This document shows, piece by piece, positions 34,525 through 45,935 of a DNA stretch of 64,000 nt. The DNA comes from Paulownia fortunei (Eukaryota > Streptophyta > Magnoliopsida > Lamiales > Paulowniaceae). Every line of letters starts with the position of its first letter. The stretch's first letter is position 1. The notes under the pieces are model-generated. The model saw nothing but the letters and a program-made list of their open reading frames with translations. It did no database searches and was not told the DNA's origin. The stretch spans positions 9,938,060-10,002,059 of the forward strand of contig CM033108.1 in the NCBI GenBank assembly GCA_019321725.1, read 5' to 3'. The position numbers and the translations under genes are program-made.

Positions 34525-37040
34525 AATTCACCCACATCTGAATTATTTATCATCTTTACCAATTTGCTAATTTCTTCTAAAAACATGTGTTGAAAATCAT
34601 ATTTATAAATATTTTATCTTTTATTTTCTTTTTTGTCTATTTATCTGTTCATATTTTGATTCAATGATTTTTTTAAATGAATTTTTAAGAAAAAAAATTG
34701 TATTTTGAATTTATTATTTTTAATTTGGTAAGTTAAAACTAAGAAAAATGTATAAAATTAATTAATAAATATAAATCAAGATTTAAAAGTTATTTATAAA
34801 ATTTGTAAAAAGAAAATAAATTACATTAAGTAGAAAACAATTTTTTACTATATTTACTGTGTATTTTTTTTATTCTTTTATATATTTTTCTATTGAATAA
34901 ATTATAGAATTAGTAAATAATTTGTTGTGTATTTTTTTGATCCTTTTACATATTTTTCTATTGAACAAATTATAGAATTAGAAAATAATTGGAGCATTTT
35001 TAAAAGTATAAGGGCTAAAATGAAATTAACCCAAAAAATTTTAGGGTAATTTAATAGAGAAAATATTATATACATATATATTTTTACAATATTGCAAAGA
35101 TATATATAACATATTTCCAGCTCAAATTTCTTCTTGATTTTTATGTTTTGAAAAAATCTAATTGTATTTTGAATTTATTAGTTTGGTAAGTTAAAAATAA
35201 GAAAAAAATATAAAATAAAATATAAAAGTTATTTATAAAATTTGTAAAAATAAGATTTGATATGCGATGTAGTTTGATAAACTGGAATAAAAAATCAAAT
35301 TCAAATCGTATATTGAATTTTATGAAAAAAAAAATTAAATATCAAATCAATTTTTTTTGTTCGACTTTGGTGTATATCAAATTTTTAGTTTTGATTTGCC
35401 AAATTTCTTTAATCTTAAAGGAATAAGTGTCGCTTATAAAGTATAAGCTGAAAAAGAGTCTCTTGCTTTGTTACAATATAAATTGCAAGCCTGTTTTTTA
35501 TTTAATACCTTAATTTATATTCTTTTGAAATACCTATTTTTTTCATGTTAATTTCAATTATCTTCTTTTTCTTGAGTTTATATATATTTTTAATTAATAA
35601 AATTACAAAAATAAAATTATAAGTATCATCATTTGTATATACTAGTTGCATGATTTTGAAGTTATTGATGTTCATGAATATATTAAATTTGGAAAATAAA
35701 ATGCCATCAACCATTAAGCATGATTTTATGTTTGCTTGTAGAGGACATAATTCTGCTAGCTCTACATGCACTTTTATTTTCAAATATCTGTCTGAGTTGT
35801 CTGAAATATTTCTCAAGTCACCCACATCTGAATTTTTTATCAACTTTACCAATTTGCTAATTTTTTCTGAAAACATGTGTTACAAATCATATTTATAAAT
35901 ATTTTATCTTTTGTTTTCTCTTTTGTTCATTTATGTGTTTATATTTTGATTCAATGATTTTGTTAAATGAAGTTTTTAAAAAATAAAAATTAAATATTTC
36001 AAAATTGAATAGAAAAATTGTTTTTGAATTTATTATTTTTAGTTTGCTAAGTTAAAAATAAGAAAAATGTATAAAATTAATTATTTATTCTAAAATAAGA
36101 TATAAAAGTTATTTATAAAATTTGTAAAAGAAAATAAATTACATTAAGTAGAAAATTATTTTGCACTACATTTACTGTATATTTTTTATCCTTTTACATA
36201 TTTTTCTATTGAACAAATTATAAAATTAGTAAATAATTGGAGCATTTTTTAAGAGTATAAAAGGTAATCTAGTAGAGATAAAATATTATATATGTATATA
36301 TTATTACAGTATTGCAAAGATATATATAACATATTTTCAACTCAAATTTCTTCTTGATTTTAATTTCCCAACAAAATCTAATTGTATTTTGAATTCATTA
36401 TTTTAGTTTGGTAAGTTAAAAATATGAAAAAAAGTATGAAATTAATTAATAAATATAAAATATAAAAAATATTTATAAAATTTTCAAAAATAGATTTGAT
36501 ATTTGGTACAATTCAAAAAATTAGAATAAAAAATTAAAATCAAACCGAATACAAATTTTATGAAAATAAAAATTAAATATCAAATCAAATTTCTTTGTTT
36601 GACATTGGTATATACCGAATTTTTTGTTTGGTTTGCCAAATATTTTTAATCTCTAAGGAACAAGTGTCGTCTATAAAATATTAGCTGAAAGACAAGTCTT
36701 TTGCTTTGTTGCAATGTAAATTGCAATTTTTTTTTTGTAATACCTCAATTTATATTCTTTTAAAATACTTAATTTTTTTATTTTAATTTCAATTATCTTC
36801 TTTTTCTTGAGTTTAGATATAATTTTAATTAATAAATTTACAAAAATATAAAATTATAAAAATTATAAGTACCATCATTTGTATACATTTTTTGAAGTTA
36901 TTGATGTTCATCAATATGCCAAATTTGAAAAATGAAATGCAATCAATCATTAAACAAGATTTTTTGTTTGCTTGTTGGAAGACACAATACCTAGCTGTAC
37001 ATGCACTTTTATTTTCTCATATCTAGCCGAGGTGTCTGAA
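34525..37040. repeat. Two-copy tandem repeat of about 1.26-1.30 kb inside the Helitron
   Basis: CACCCACATCTGAATT occurs at about 34530 and 35820. Following blocks recur in the same order: TTCTATTGAACAAATTATA, a TTGCTTTGTT..AAATTGCAA block, TTTCAATTATCTTCTTTTTC and TTGAAGTTATTGATGTTCAT. No protein is recognisable; the frames at 35502-35898 are shadows. A shorter related piece (AAGGAACAAGTGTC) recurs near 39085. Confidence 0.75.
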
Positions 37041-37279
37041 ATTTTACCATTAAGTCTACAAGGGTGTATATTGTGCACCAACAGATGCGATAGTTCTTAC
37101 AAATGCATACTTTGAGGCAAGATTTTAAAAGAGAATTAAAAACCTCAGTTGAACTACAAGCTGTAAAAATTTGAAAAGTTTGAATTTTTTTGGGGAGAGT
37201 ATGGGAAAAAATATTAGTTCATATGATCTTCCAAATATTACTATTGATATATATTAACATGAAGATTATAAAGTAGAGC

Positions 37280-38540
37280 TAAAGTTGAATACTAAATAAC
37301 ATAAAGCTTTTTTATTATCTTAGATTGCATACAAAAGAGAAAGATTTTTTTATTGATGGGTGAGATGGAACACAAAAAAGGTTTTGTATCATGCATAGTT
37401 TGCTCATCTTAAATCCAAAAGTAATCTAATAGCGCTTGCAATTGCGACATTTGGAATTACTACCACAATAATGCCAGGGGTAGAACAAAACCATCTCTTT
37501 TCAAAATACCAATAAATGCAAATGAATCAAGTGAGTACACTATGTCCAAGAAAAGTAGGGTTGCAGAGCTATTCTGTAAAACACAACTATTTTCATGTGA
37601 TGAAGAACCAATGACGAAACAATAGGCTATCAAGAGTGTTGAAATATTATTAAAAGACATAATGGGAAATAATGAGAATTTTGGTGGAAAAATGATAGTT
37701 TTTTTTGTGAAAATTTTAGACAAGTATTATTAGTTGTTCCCACATCAACAACTTATCAAACTATTTCTAAAAGTTTCGTGAAATCATATTGTGGCCCAAA
37801 ATGAAAAACATTTCTTTATCAAGGAACAAGAGCCAAGGAATGATCCAAATTTCAGTAAGTCCTTATTTAGAGTTGGAAATAGTGAGGAATTAAGTAATAC
37901 TAAAAGTAACATTAAATTCTAAAAAAAAAAAATTATTAAGTATAACAATGAAGAAAACCCAATACAACAACTTATTAGGGTTGTTTTTTACAACCTTAAA
38001 TAAGAATGCCCACTTAATTCATTACATGACAAGCCGAACAATAATAGCCGCTAAAAATGTTCACGTTGATAGATTAATTTTTTTTGAGAAGCAAGAACTT
38101 TTAACAATTTTGATGAAGCTATTGATGAGATAAATAACTATTATGAAGAGAACGTTTTGAACTCTTTAACTCTATATGACTTGCCTCCTCATAAGTCGGT
38201 GCTGAAAAAATTTACCCTATAATTCTTTTGAGGAATTTGGACTCATCAAATAGATTGTGTAATGGTACAAGAATGATTTACAGGACTTTAAAAATAACTT
38301 AATTGATACAAACATTGTATTTGTGTAACATACTGGACCTTGAGTACCACATTTGCTATACAATTTAATTTAGTCGTAAACAATTCTATATTAAACTTTG
38401 CTTTTTCATGACAATAATAAAAGCTTAAGAACAAATAATTCCAAATATATAGTGTTTATTTGCCTCATTCAGTGTTTTCTCATGGTCAATTATATGTTGC
38501 TCTCTCTAAAGAAACTTTAATATTTATAATCAAAGTATTG
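37280..38540 (+). pseudogene. Helitron helicase (PIF1-like, SF1) pseudogene
   Basis: Translation in shifting frames follows the C-terminal helicase of plant RepHel proteins, the protein that unwinds and moves Helitron DNA. FFIDG followed by a broken Walker A (DGTQKR where GGTGKT is expected) lies at about 37350-37385; LIALAIATFGITTTIMPG at about 37425-37480; KIPINANES at about 37498; a Walker B region with DEEPM in place of DEAPM at about 37600; LKDIMGNNENFGGKMIVF near 37650-37700; RNDPNFS and FRVGNSEEL near 37835-37895; IHYMTSRTIIAAKNVHVDRL at about 38018-38075; LPPHKSVLKK at about 38180; LCNGTRMIYRT at about 38255; and FSHGQLYVALSKE at about 38475-38510, with K where the arginine finger is expected. 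Many stops and shifts; dead. Confidence 0.85.
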
Positions 38541-39309
38541 ATTAAACAAACCACTACAAATATAAGAGGAAAGACGTGGACTAAAATATTATGTACGGAT
38601 AAATTTTGAGTACAATACAAATATTTTTTCTAGATAGTATATTATATATTATTTTTATTAGAAAAACACAACATTGAAGCATGATTTATTGTAGCACAAA
38701 GTTCTGATAATTAGCAATCATGTAATGTGAAAAAAATTACATCATTCAAGTATTTACAGAAAAAATAATTTGATTACTTATGATGACCATACTCAATTAA
38801 AGTAGTTTAATAATATTATGTATAGGCAATATGTACACTAAAAAATATGTAAAAAATAAAGAATAATTCTATAGGTCCTTAAAATTTGATATGTATTTTG
38901 CTTAATTGTTTAATCCTAGAACCTAAGTCTTAGACTTAGTTCCATATGTATTTATCATTGAAGGAAAAATTTAGCTAAATTATAGTTTTATTTATATTCA
39001 TAAAAAGGATATCTTTTTTAATATTAATTATTTATCTTGCTTAACATTTGGACTTTTTCGATTTTTCATATTTCTTCAATCTTTAAGGAACAAGTGTCTC
39101 CTACAAAGTATGAGATGAAAGAGAGTTTCTTACTTTGTTGCAATACCATATCGATCAATAATTAATTTATGAAATATTTTGAAAAATTTTATTTTGTTGA
39201 TTACAAATTTATTTAATATTTCATTATTTATGAAATATCTTATAATATTTTAATTTTACTCAAATAAATTATTAAATGATATTATTAATTTACTAGAATC
39301 ATATAAATC

Positions 39310-39324
39310 ACGTGTAATGCACAT
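39310..39324 (+). terminator. Helitron 3' subterminal hairpin
   Basis: ACGTGTAATGCACAT is a slightly degraded palindrome (two changes from a perfect ACGTGCA-TGCACGT stem) 12 bp before the TTAG end. Helitrons use such a hairpin as the transposition stop signal. Confidence 0.65.
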
Positions 39325-39336
39325 GTTATTTATTAG

Positions 39337-39808
39337 TATATATATATGTGTGTGTGTGTATGTTGAGGATGGGACAAATTTTTCCTAATACATATAATTT
39401 TATGTATTTATATAATACATATATATTGAAGTGCATAGTCGAGTAAATTCATTAAATGCAAATTATTTATTTATATTTGTTCAATTTTTTATTTACATAT
39501 TTATCTATTTACATTATGTCACTAATTATAATTTTATTAGAGTAAAATAATTTTTTGGAAACAACTTGTGTTTGTAAGTAGAGTATTTTGAAAATAAAAT
39601 AACTTATAATCGGTTAAAATAATTAATCTTATTGTACGGCGCATACACAATATCTTGAGAACTTTTCGTGCAATGAATGCAATATTTAAATAGATACAAT
39701 TTTGTGGGAACCATGATACCACTAGAATGAGCATGAAAATTTGGAATTGAAAGGTCCAACCCCCTAATATTTCGGCAGCTTAGGGTCGCATGTCCAATAT
39801 TCATATTA
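39337..39808. other. AT-rich intergenic sequence
   Basis: Begins with a mixed (TA)/(TG) microsatellite at 39337-39362. No gene seen. Confidence 0.5.
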
Positions 39809-40665
39809 CACCATTCAAATAAATAAATTTCACATATTCTACATAATTAAAAATAACAATGTTCGCTGAAATAAAATTATTTATACCAAATATAATTGTA
39901 AATAAAATCAAATATGAATAAAATAAAACTTTTGTTAACAAGAATAAAATTACTAGTACTCAATATAATTATAAATAACATTTCTATCTAACATTTGTTT
40001 ATATTCACCATTCAAATAAATAAAACTTTTATATTATGTATAATTATAAATATTACTGTCAAATAATTTATTTAATATAATAATTTAATCGTGCACCATT
40101 CCTCGGCCTAAATATAATTATAAATAAAATTATAATTCTATTATCCAATATTCACACATGTACACCATTCAAATAAATAAATTTCACATATTGTACTTAA
40201 TTAAAAAAAATAATGTTCGCTGAAATAAAATTAGTTATACTAAATATAATTGTAAATAAAATCAAATATAAATACAATAAAACTTTTGTTAACAAGAATA
40301 AAATTACTAGCACTCAATATAATTATAAATAACATTTCTATTATCTAACATTTATTTATATTCATCATTCAAATAAATAAAATTTTCATATTATGTATAA
40401 TTATAAATATTACTGTCAAATAATTTATTTAATATAATAATTTAATCTAATAAATGTGCACCATGCATCGGCCTCAATATAATTATAAATGAAATTATAA
40501 CTCTATTATCCAATATTCACACATGTACACCATTCATATAAATAAATTTCACATATTGTATGTAATTGAAAATAATAATGTTCGCTGAAATAAAATATTT
40601 ATATTAAATATAATCATAAATAAAATCAAGCATAAATAAAATATTTTTTTTGTAAACAACTTAAG
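39809..40665. repeat. Tandem repeat with 354-365 bp period, about 2.4 copies
   Basis: ACCATTC and following AAATAAATTTCACATATT start units at about 39809, 40163 and 40528. Each unit shares ATGTTCGCTGAAATAAAAT, TTTTGTTAACAAGAATAAAA, ATTACTGTCAAATAATTTAT, GCACCAT..CTCGGCCT-like and TCCAATATTCACACATGTAC in that order. The third unit is partial. More diverged pieces with the same vocabulary extend to about 41760. Confidence 0.85.
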
Positions 40666-41753
40666 ATAATTTATATAAAACAATAATTTAATCTCACACA
40701 CGTACAACATTCAAATAAGTAAACTCATATTGAAAATATAAAATAACTAAATTATAAATGTACACTAACATAAATTTATCCTCAAAAATACTATTTTTTG
40801 AAATAAAATTAATCACACTAAATATAATTACAAATAAATTATAATTTTATTATTGAATGAAACTCAACTTTATAAGTTAAATTTTCAAAAAAATTATGTG
40901 GTATAATAATATAATTTAATATTTATTTAGATAAACTAGATAAATTTGAACCTACATACATGTACACAAGATAAATTTATTCCCACTAGATAATTTAATA
41001 AAGTATCAAAATTATATTTTCTTGCTCACTTTTTTTGACTCAACCAAATAATTCATTACTTAAAAGAGGTAACTAAACTAATTTACTAAAATTAATTAAA
41101 AATATCTAATGTCTAAGCTAAATATACCTAACAAAAACTAATTACCTAAAAAACTACATTTTGGAATAAATTTGCTCATAAAGAATATAATTATAAATAA
41201 AATCAGTAACTACTCGCATTGAATATAATTAGTAAAATAAAATTATTAAAAAAATATTACTTATACAAAATTACTCACACTCAATATAATTATGAAAAAA
41301 ATTATATTTCTATTTTCAAATAATTGTTACATACACCATTCAAGTAAACAAGTTTTTTGTGCTATATATAATTATAAATAATACTGTTTAATGAAATAAA
41401 ATTACCCATACAAAATATAAATGTAAATCAAATCAAATTTCTATGAATGAATAAAATTACTAATAATGAATGAAAATACAATTTGGTAATTTAAGTTTTC
41501 AAAAAAATTATATGGTATAAGAATATAATTTAATATATATTTATAAAGACCATTTACGTATATAAATTACACATATTGAATATAATTATAAACAAAATAA
41601 TTAAAACCTACATATACACTAAGATAAATTTAAATACTATATAAAAATTATATTTTCTTACTCACTTTTCTCAACTTAATAGAATAATTTAATACTTAAA
41701 AGAAATAACTAAACTATTTTATTAAAATTAATTAGAAATGTCAAATTATCCAC
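40666..41753. other. AT-rich region with a diverged 0.6-kb duplication
   Basis: Segments near 40860-41110 and 41465-41730 share blocks in order (TTTTCAAAAAAATTAT, TGGTATAA.AATATAATTTAAT, AATTATATTTTCTT.CTCACTTTT, GAAATAACTAAACTA-like). No coding content seen. Confidence 0.55.
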
Positions 41754-42198
41754 TGAGGGCAAAGGCAAAATTTACTATATAAATTAATAAAAATAAATAA
41801 AAAGAGAAGATAAAATGAGCCATTTACCATAGCACTCCTGGCTAGCTTGGGAGATCCCTACACTACAGAGTGTAGTACAACCTACCATGGTAATTTTACA
41901 CCCTTCAAAGGTATGGTATAAAAGTTACAACTCATCTCCTAGCTTGGTCACAACTATAAATAATCCTTCTATTCTACGGGAAAAGATACTATATATATTT
42001 TTCTTTCAGTTATAGCTTTCTGTATTTTGTATACTCTGAAGGCCCATAAGACTAATTTAACCGTCAGAGAGGTTAAACCGAGAGATTGTCCAGCTCCCCA
42101 ACATTTTATTTATGCTGTAGGTAAGACTCAAGTACCTCAATCTCCTCTTGCGAGTTGGAATTGATAATCCTATTCTGAACGCGGATTTTCGTCAACAA
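41754..42198 (+). mobile_element. Possible solo LTR or LTR fragment (Ty3/gypsy-like)
   Basis: Less AT-rich island with a TATA box (TATAAATA, 41955-41962), a U5-like tail and an end GCGGATTTTCGTCAACA that resembles Tat-type gypsy LTR ends. A TG start is ambiguous (41754 or 41816) and I found no target duplication. Confidence 0.45.
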
Positions 42199-44034
42199 TT
42201 TCAAAATGTACTATTTGAATAGTTTGACACAATTTTGTTACTATATAGGCATGGCATTAGTATATGTTAAGCATGATAAATACTGATATAGATAGAAGTG
42301 CAGGTATGGCTTCAACTCACCAAATTTGTTCATTAAATATCATTTGAGTATGATTCTTTAATTTAACAAATGAAGTTAAAAATCTTTACAGCGTATTAAT
42401 TTATAAAGATCAACTCCAGTTCCAAACAATAAGCTAAGAAATGATAAAATGTTGGTGCGGTCCTATCTAAATGGTCAAGGTTGATGTTTCAAAAATTTAT
42501 GAATTTTGGATCCAAATTTATCATACATGTATGTATTTGTCTTACTCAATATTGATCTGAATTTTGTTATCTCATTCTTCATTTTAATGACTAGGTATTG
42601 ATGGTAACAATGAATTAATTATTAATACTTTTAATGTAAAAGTATAACTAATTGCATCACTCAAAAACATGATAAAAAAAATCATATTCTAATATCCCAT
42701 GATTGGATCTCAATTTGTATTTAGTTCAGTCTCAATTTATTTAAAATCAACCTAGTGACCTAGTTGAAAAATAATCTTAAATTCACCAAGAAATTAAATC
42801 AAGCTAGAATAATTTATTGTTTCATTTACAACTTTAAGTAGAGAATAGGATGTGGTTAAAAGAAATTAACATGACACAGCCCATGTAGACAAATGTTGGG
42901 AAGGATTGATACGCTAATGCTAAACTAAAAGTGAGGAAAATAAGAAGGGTATAAATGGAATTGTGCCTTAGTATGACATTGCACACCTATTAGTTATAAG
43001 TGTAGTACAAGTAATATAAAAAGAAAGAGAAGCATATATTTCAGTACGGATAAAAAGATTAACAAAATCCGTGATTAAGGTTGATAATCAAGCTAAGTGG
43101 GCTGTGCTTAGATTTACGTTAGGCATGATATTATAGGAACTTTTATTTGTAAGGTTTTAGTTATTTAAGCTTTTTGTCCTCAAAATTTAGACTTAGTTAT
43201 ACATAAATACGAGTTTCGAACTTGAGCGACCAAAATATTTCTATATTTAGTACAATCATTAAAATAAATCTTAATTACTACAGGAGCGATTGGTATGTAA
43301 AAATAGAATTGGACAGGAATAGAATGAAATTAAGAATAAAATGATAATTAAAAAGAATGGTATGAGTAATGGAATTGGATAGGAATATAATAAAATTAGG
43401 AATAAAATGATGATCGGAAAAGAATGATATGAGAATAACATTTCTCACACTTGGTATGTATAAAAAATGTAGAATAAATAAAATTGTCATTTCTTACTTG
43501 ATTCCAATTTTAAGATTGGTAATTAGAAATGAATTATAGGAATTCAATAAAATTATTTTTTATGATTAAATTACTATTTAATAAAAAAAAATTAGAATAA
43601 AATTATTATTTAATATATTATACATAGTGAGTTTGTTATGATTTTAGTCAGTATTATTATGTATGTATGTATGTATGTATGTATATATATATAAATAAAA
43701 TCTCACACTGATATAAATATTTTTTTATTAAAAAAAATACATAAAATTAATTTATATTTTTTTCTATTGATAGGATTGAAATAAATAGTTGAAAAAGATG
43801 ATATAGATAACTAAATATTTTTTTTGTGTTAGTTTAAATTTATTAGGGATACAATTGATCAGTTTAAATTGGGACCGCCCCAAACTCGCCTCATTTGGGG
43901 CAGGTGTTGCAGCTACAAATGGATTTGGAGGTGGGTCTCAAATTTTAGTTTTAAAACCTCATCCCCACCCAAACTTGATCCCTTGAAATGTTGTATATAT
44001 TTTCTTGTTTATTATATATATATATATATATATT
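42199..44034. other. AT-rich intergenic sequence
   Basis: No gene seen. Holds an imperfect 67-bp duplication (AGAATTGGACAGGAATA at about 43304 and GGAATTGGATAGGAATA at about 43371), an (ATGT)n microsatellite at 43659-43682, and an (AT)n tract near 44016-44034. Confidence 0.5.
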
Positions 44035-44246
44035 TATATGATGTATATTTATATATATCTAAAAAATATATGTATCTTATATATATACTCATAAAAAAAT
44101 ATAAATACAATACTCTTATAAATTAAAATAGTAATGTAAATATATGATGTATATTTATATATATCTAAAAAATATATGTATCTTATATATATACTCATAA
44201 AAAAATATAAATACAATACTCTTATAAATTAAAATAGTAATGTAAA
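44035..44246. repeat. Exact tandem duplication, two units of 106 bp
   Basis: Units 44035-44140 and 44141-44246 look identical base for base, each starting TATATGATGTATATTTATAT and ending AATAGTAATGTAAA. Confidence 0.93.
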
Positions 44247-45935
44247 ATTATAAATAGTTACATATATAAAAATAACAAGTTTATTTGAAATTTTTAATTT
44301 TTAAACAATTGAAACATGTATATATATGTTAAATAATTCACTATTTGTTGATAATATTATTTTCTCACATTGAAAAAGTTATGGTGATATTATTTATTAA
44401 AAAAATATGTTAATATTTTTAAAATTATAAATTAAGTCTAATGGATCCAATCAACTGACTCCGGATTTGGGACGGGTTTGAATTTAGGTCCGTAAAAATC
44501 TTCAGACGTCGGTTTTTGGCAAACCTGATCCGACCCAATTCATTATTATTCTTAAATTTTGTCAAATATTTTTGTTTAATTTAGAAGAATAATTTTATAA
44601 AAAATAAATATAAGTTCATTTATTGAGAATAACTAAACACATAGGGAAGGTAGAAAATGACTAAACCCATACTTTTAGAAATGATAATTTTTTTAAAAAT
44701 AAATATTCCTAATACTTTATTATACCCTTTCCTTTCCTACTACATTTCTACGTATCAATCATACCAAAAATAAAAGCAACTAGCAGTCTAAAACAATTCA
44801 AAATAGTTAAAATTTATTGTTTCCATTATGAAATAACAAATAGTTTAAGATTAAAGGGAAATATAAGCTCAACACATATTATTTGAGAATGAAAATGCAG
44901 GGAATCAATGTTTCAAAAGTTTTCTAGCTACTACATGAATTTCAATCAAAAAGTCATAATTAAAAATATGATAGGTTATTACTAGTAAAAGTTATAACTT
45001 ATAAATAATTTATTTTTGTCTAAAAATATGAGATGATGATGAGAAGACCCTACCCTCCAACCGAAGAAAAGGAATTTCATTTTTTATTACTTGGAAGATG
45101 TCCATAATTATAAGTATGGTTGACTTTATTAACATTTTCTTTGATTAAATTTCTCCATATTGTCCTTCTAATCAAAGTTTCATGAATAATTTTTGTTTAC
45201 TTATATATATATATGTTAATATTTGTATTTTATAATTCATATTATTATAATAATATTTATAATTAGCCCAAATACAATACAAGGTAAGCCAATATCCACC
45301 CAAGCTTGACTTAATAAAATGAAACCTAGCCTTCGGCTCCCGCTAAATTTGAAAATTATCTTGTAAACTTCAAACCAGTTTGAGCTCATTTATGCAATTA
45401 AAGTGCATACAAAAGTTGAACAGAAAATTGAAAAAAAAAAAAAAAGAAAATACAAACCTTTTCAGTCCAGGTTCAATTCCTTTTAGGTTGGATATCTTGA
45501 CATTCTAAAAATCTCAAGTTTGAAAAAGCAATGCTATGTTTGCATTTAAGATTTCAGTGAGAGAAAATTAAAAAGCAATCAATCAAAAGTAAACTTCATC
45601 ACATTTTCTTTGAACTAAATATCAATTTCTTAAATAATATTTTAATGTAATTATCACGACAAAAACACGAGTTAGATGTATAAGTTAATATAAACTTCTC
45701 ACAATTATATGCACACATGTTTCTCTGCTTTTTCCTTCAAAACCAAATGAAATTAATATTTTCTTTTATTATTTTCCTCACTAAAATTCCAAGGCCCAAA
45801 AAATCAACTCATTTCTTTATGCAACCAACTACCATAACTTATCAGGTTCAGGTATAACATTCAGCTTGTTATCTCCCGGAAAAGTACAATGGAATTTAGG
45901 TCATCTATGGAATCACCGGTTCCATCTTGGTTAGA
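44247..45935. other. AT-rich flank downstream of the PPR gene
   Basis: No gene seen. The 3' untranslated region of the PPR transcript must lie in the right end of this stretch, but I see no diagnostic polyadenylation element. Sequence near 44457-44540 (GGATTTGGGACGGGTTTG) and 43870-43975 is GC-richer and may belong to a small DNA transposon. Confidence 0.45.

Larger units (their letters stand above)
32827..39336 (+). mobile_element. Helitron with decayed helicase
   Basis: Starts TCTATACTATATTATAAAAG after an A (32826), the TC start and host A/T context used by Helitrons. Ends ...TTATTTATTAG before a T (39337), close to the CTRR end, with the typical subterminal palindrome ACGTGTAATGCACAT at 39310-39324. 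Between them a Helitron helicase pseudogene is readable in plus orientation at 37280-38540. No intact Rep (HUH nuclease) motif was found. The 6.5-kb size is moderate for a coding Helitron and several internal duplications are present. Ends are inferred from motifs, not from an empty site. Confidence 0.78.

Noticed and set aside
35502..35898. 124-codon minus-strand and 82-codon plus-strand frames in the Helitron
   Set aside because: They overlap each other in a duplicated AT-rich segment; the second unit of the duplication has stops in the equivalent frames.
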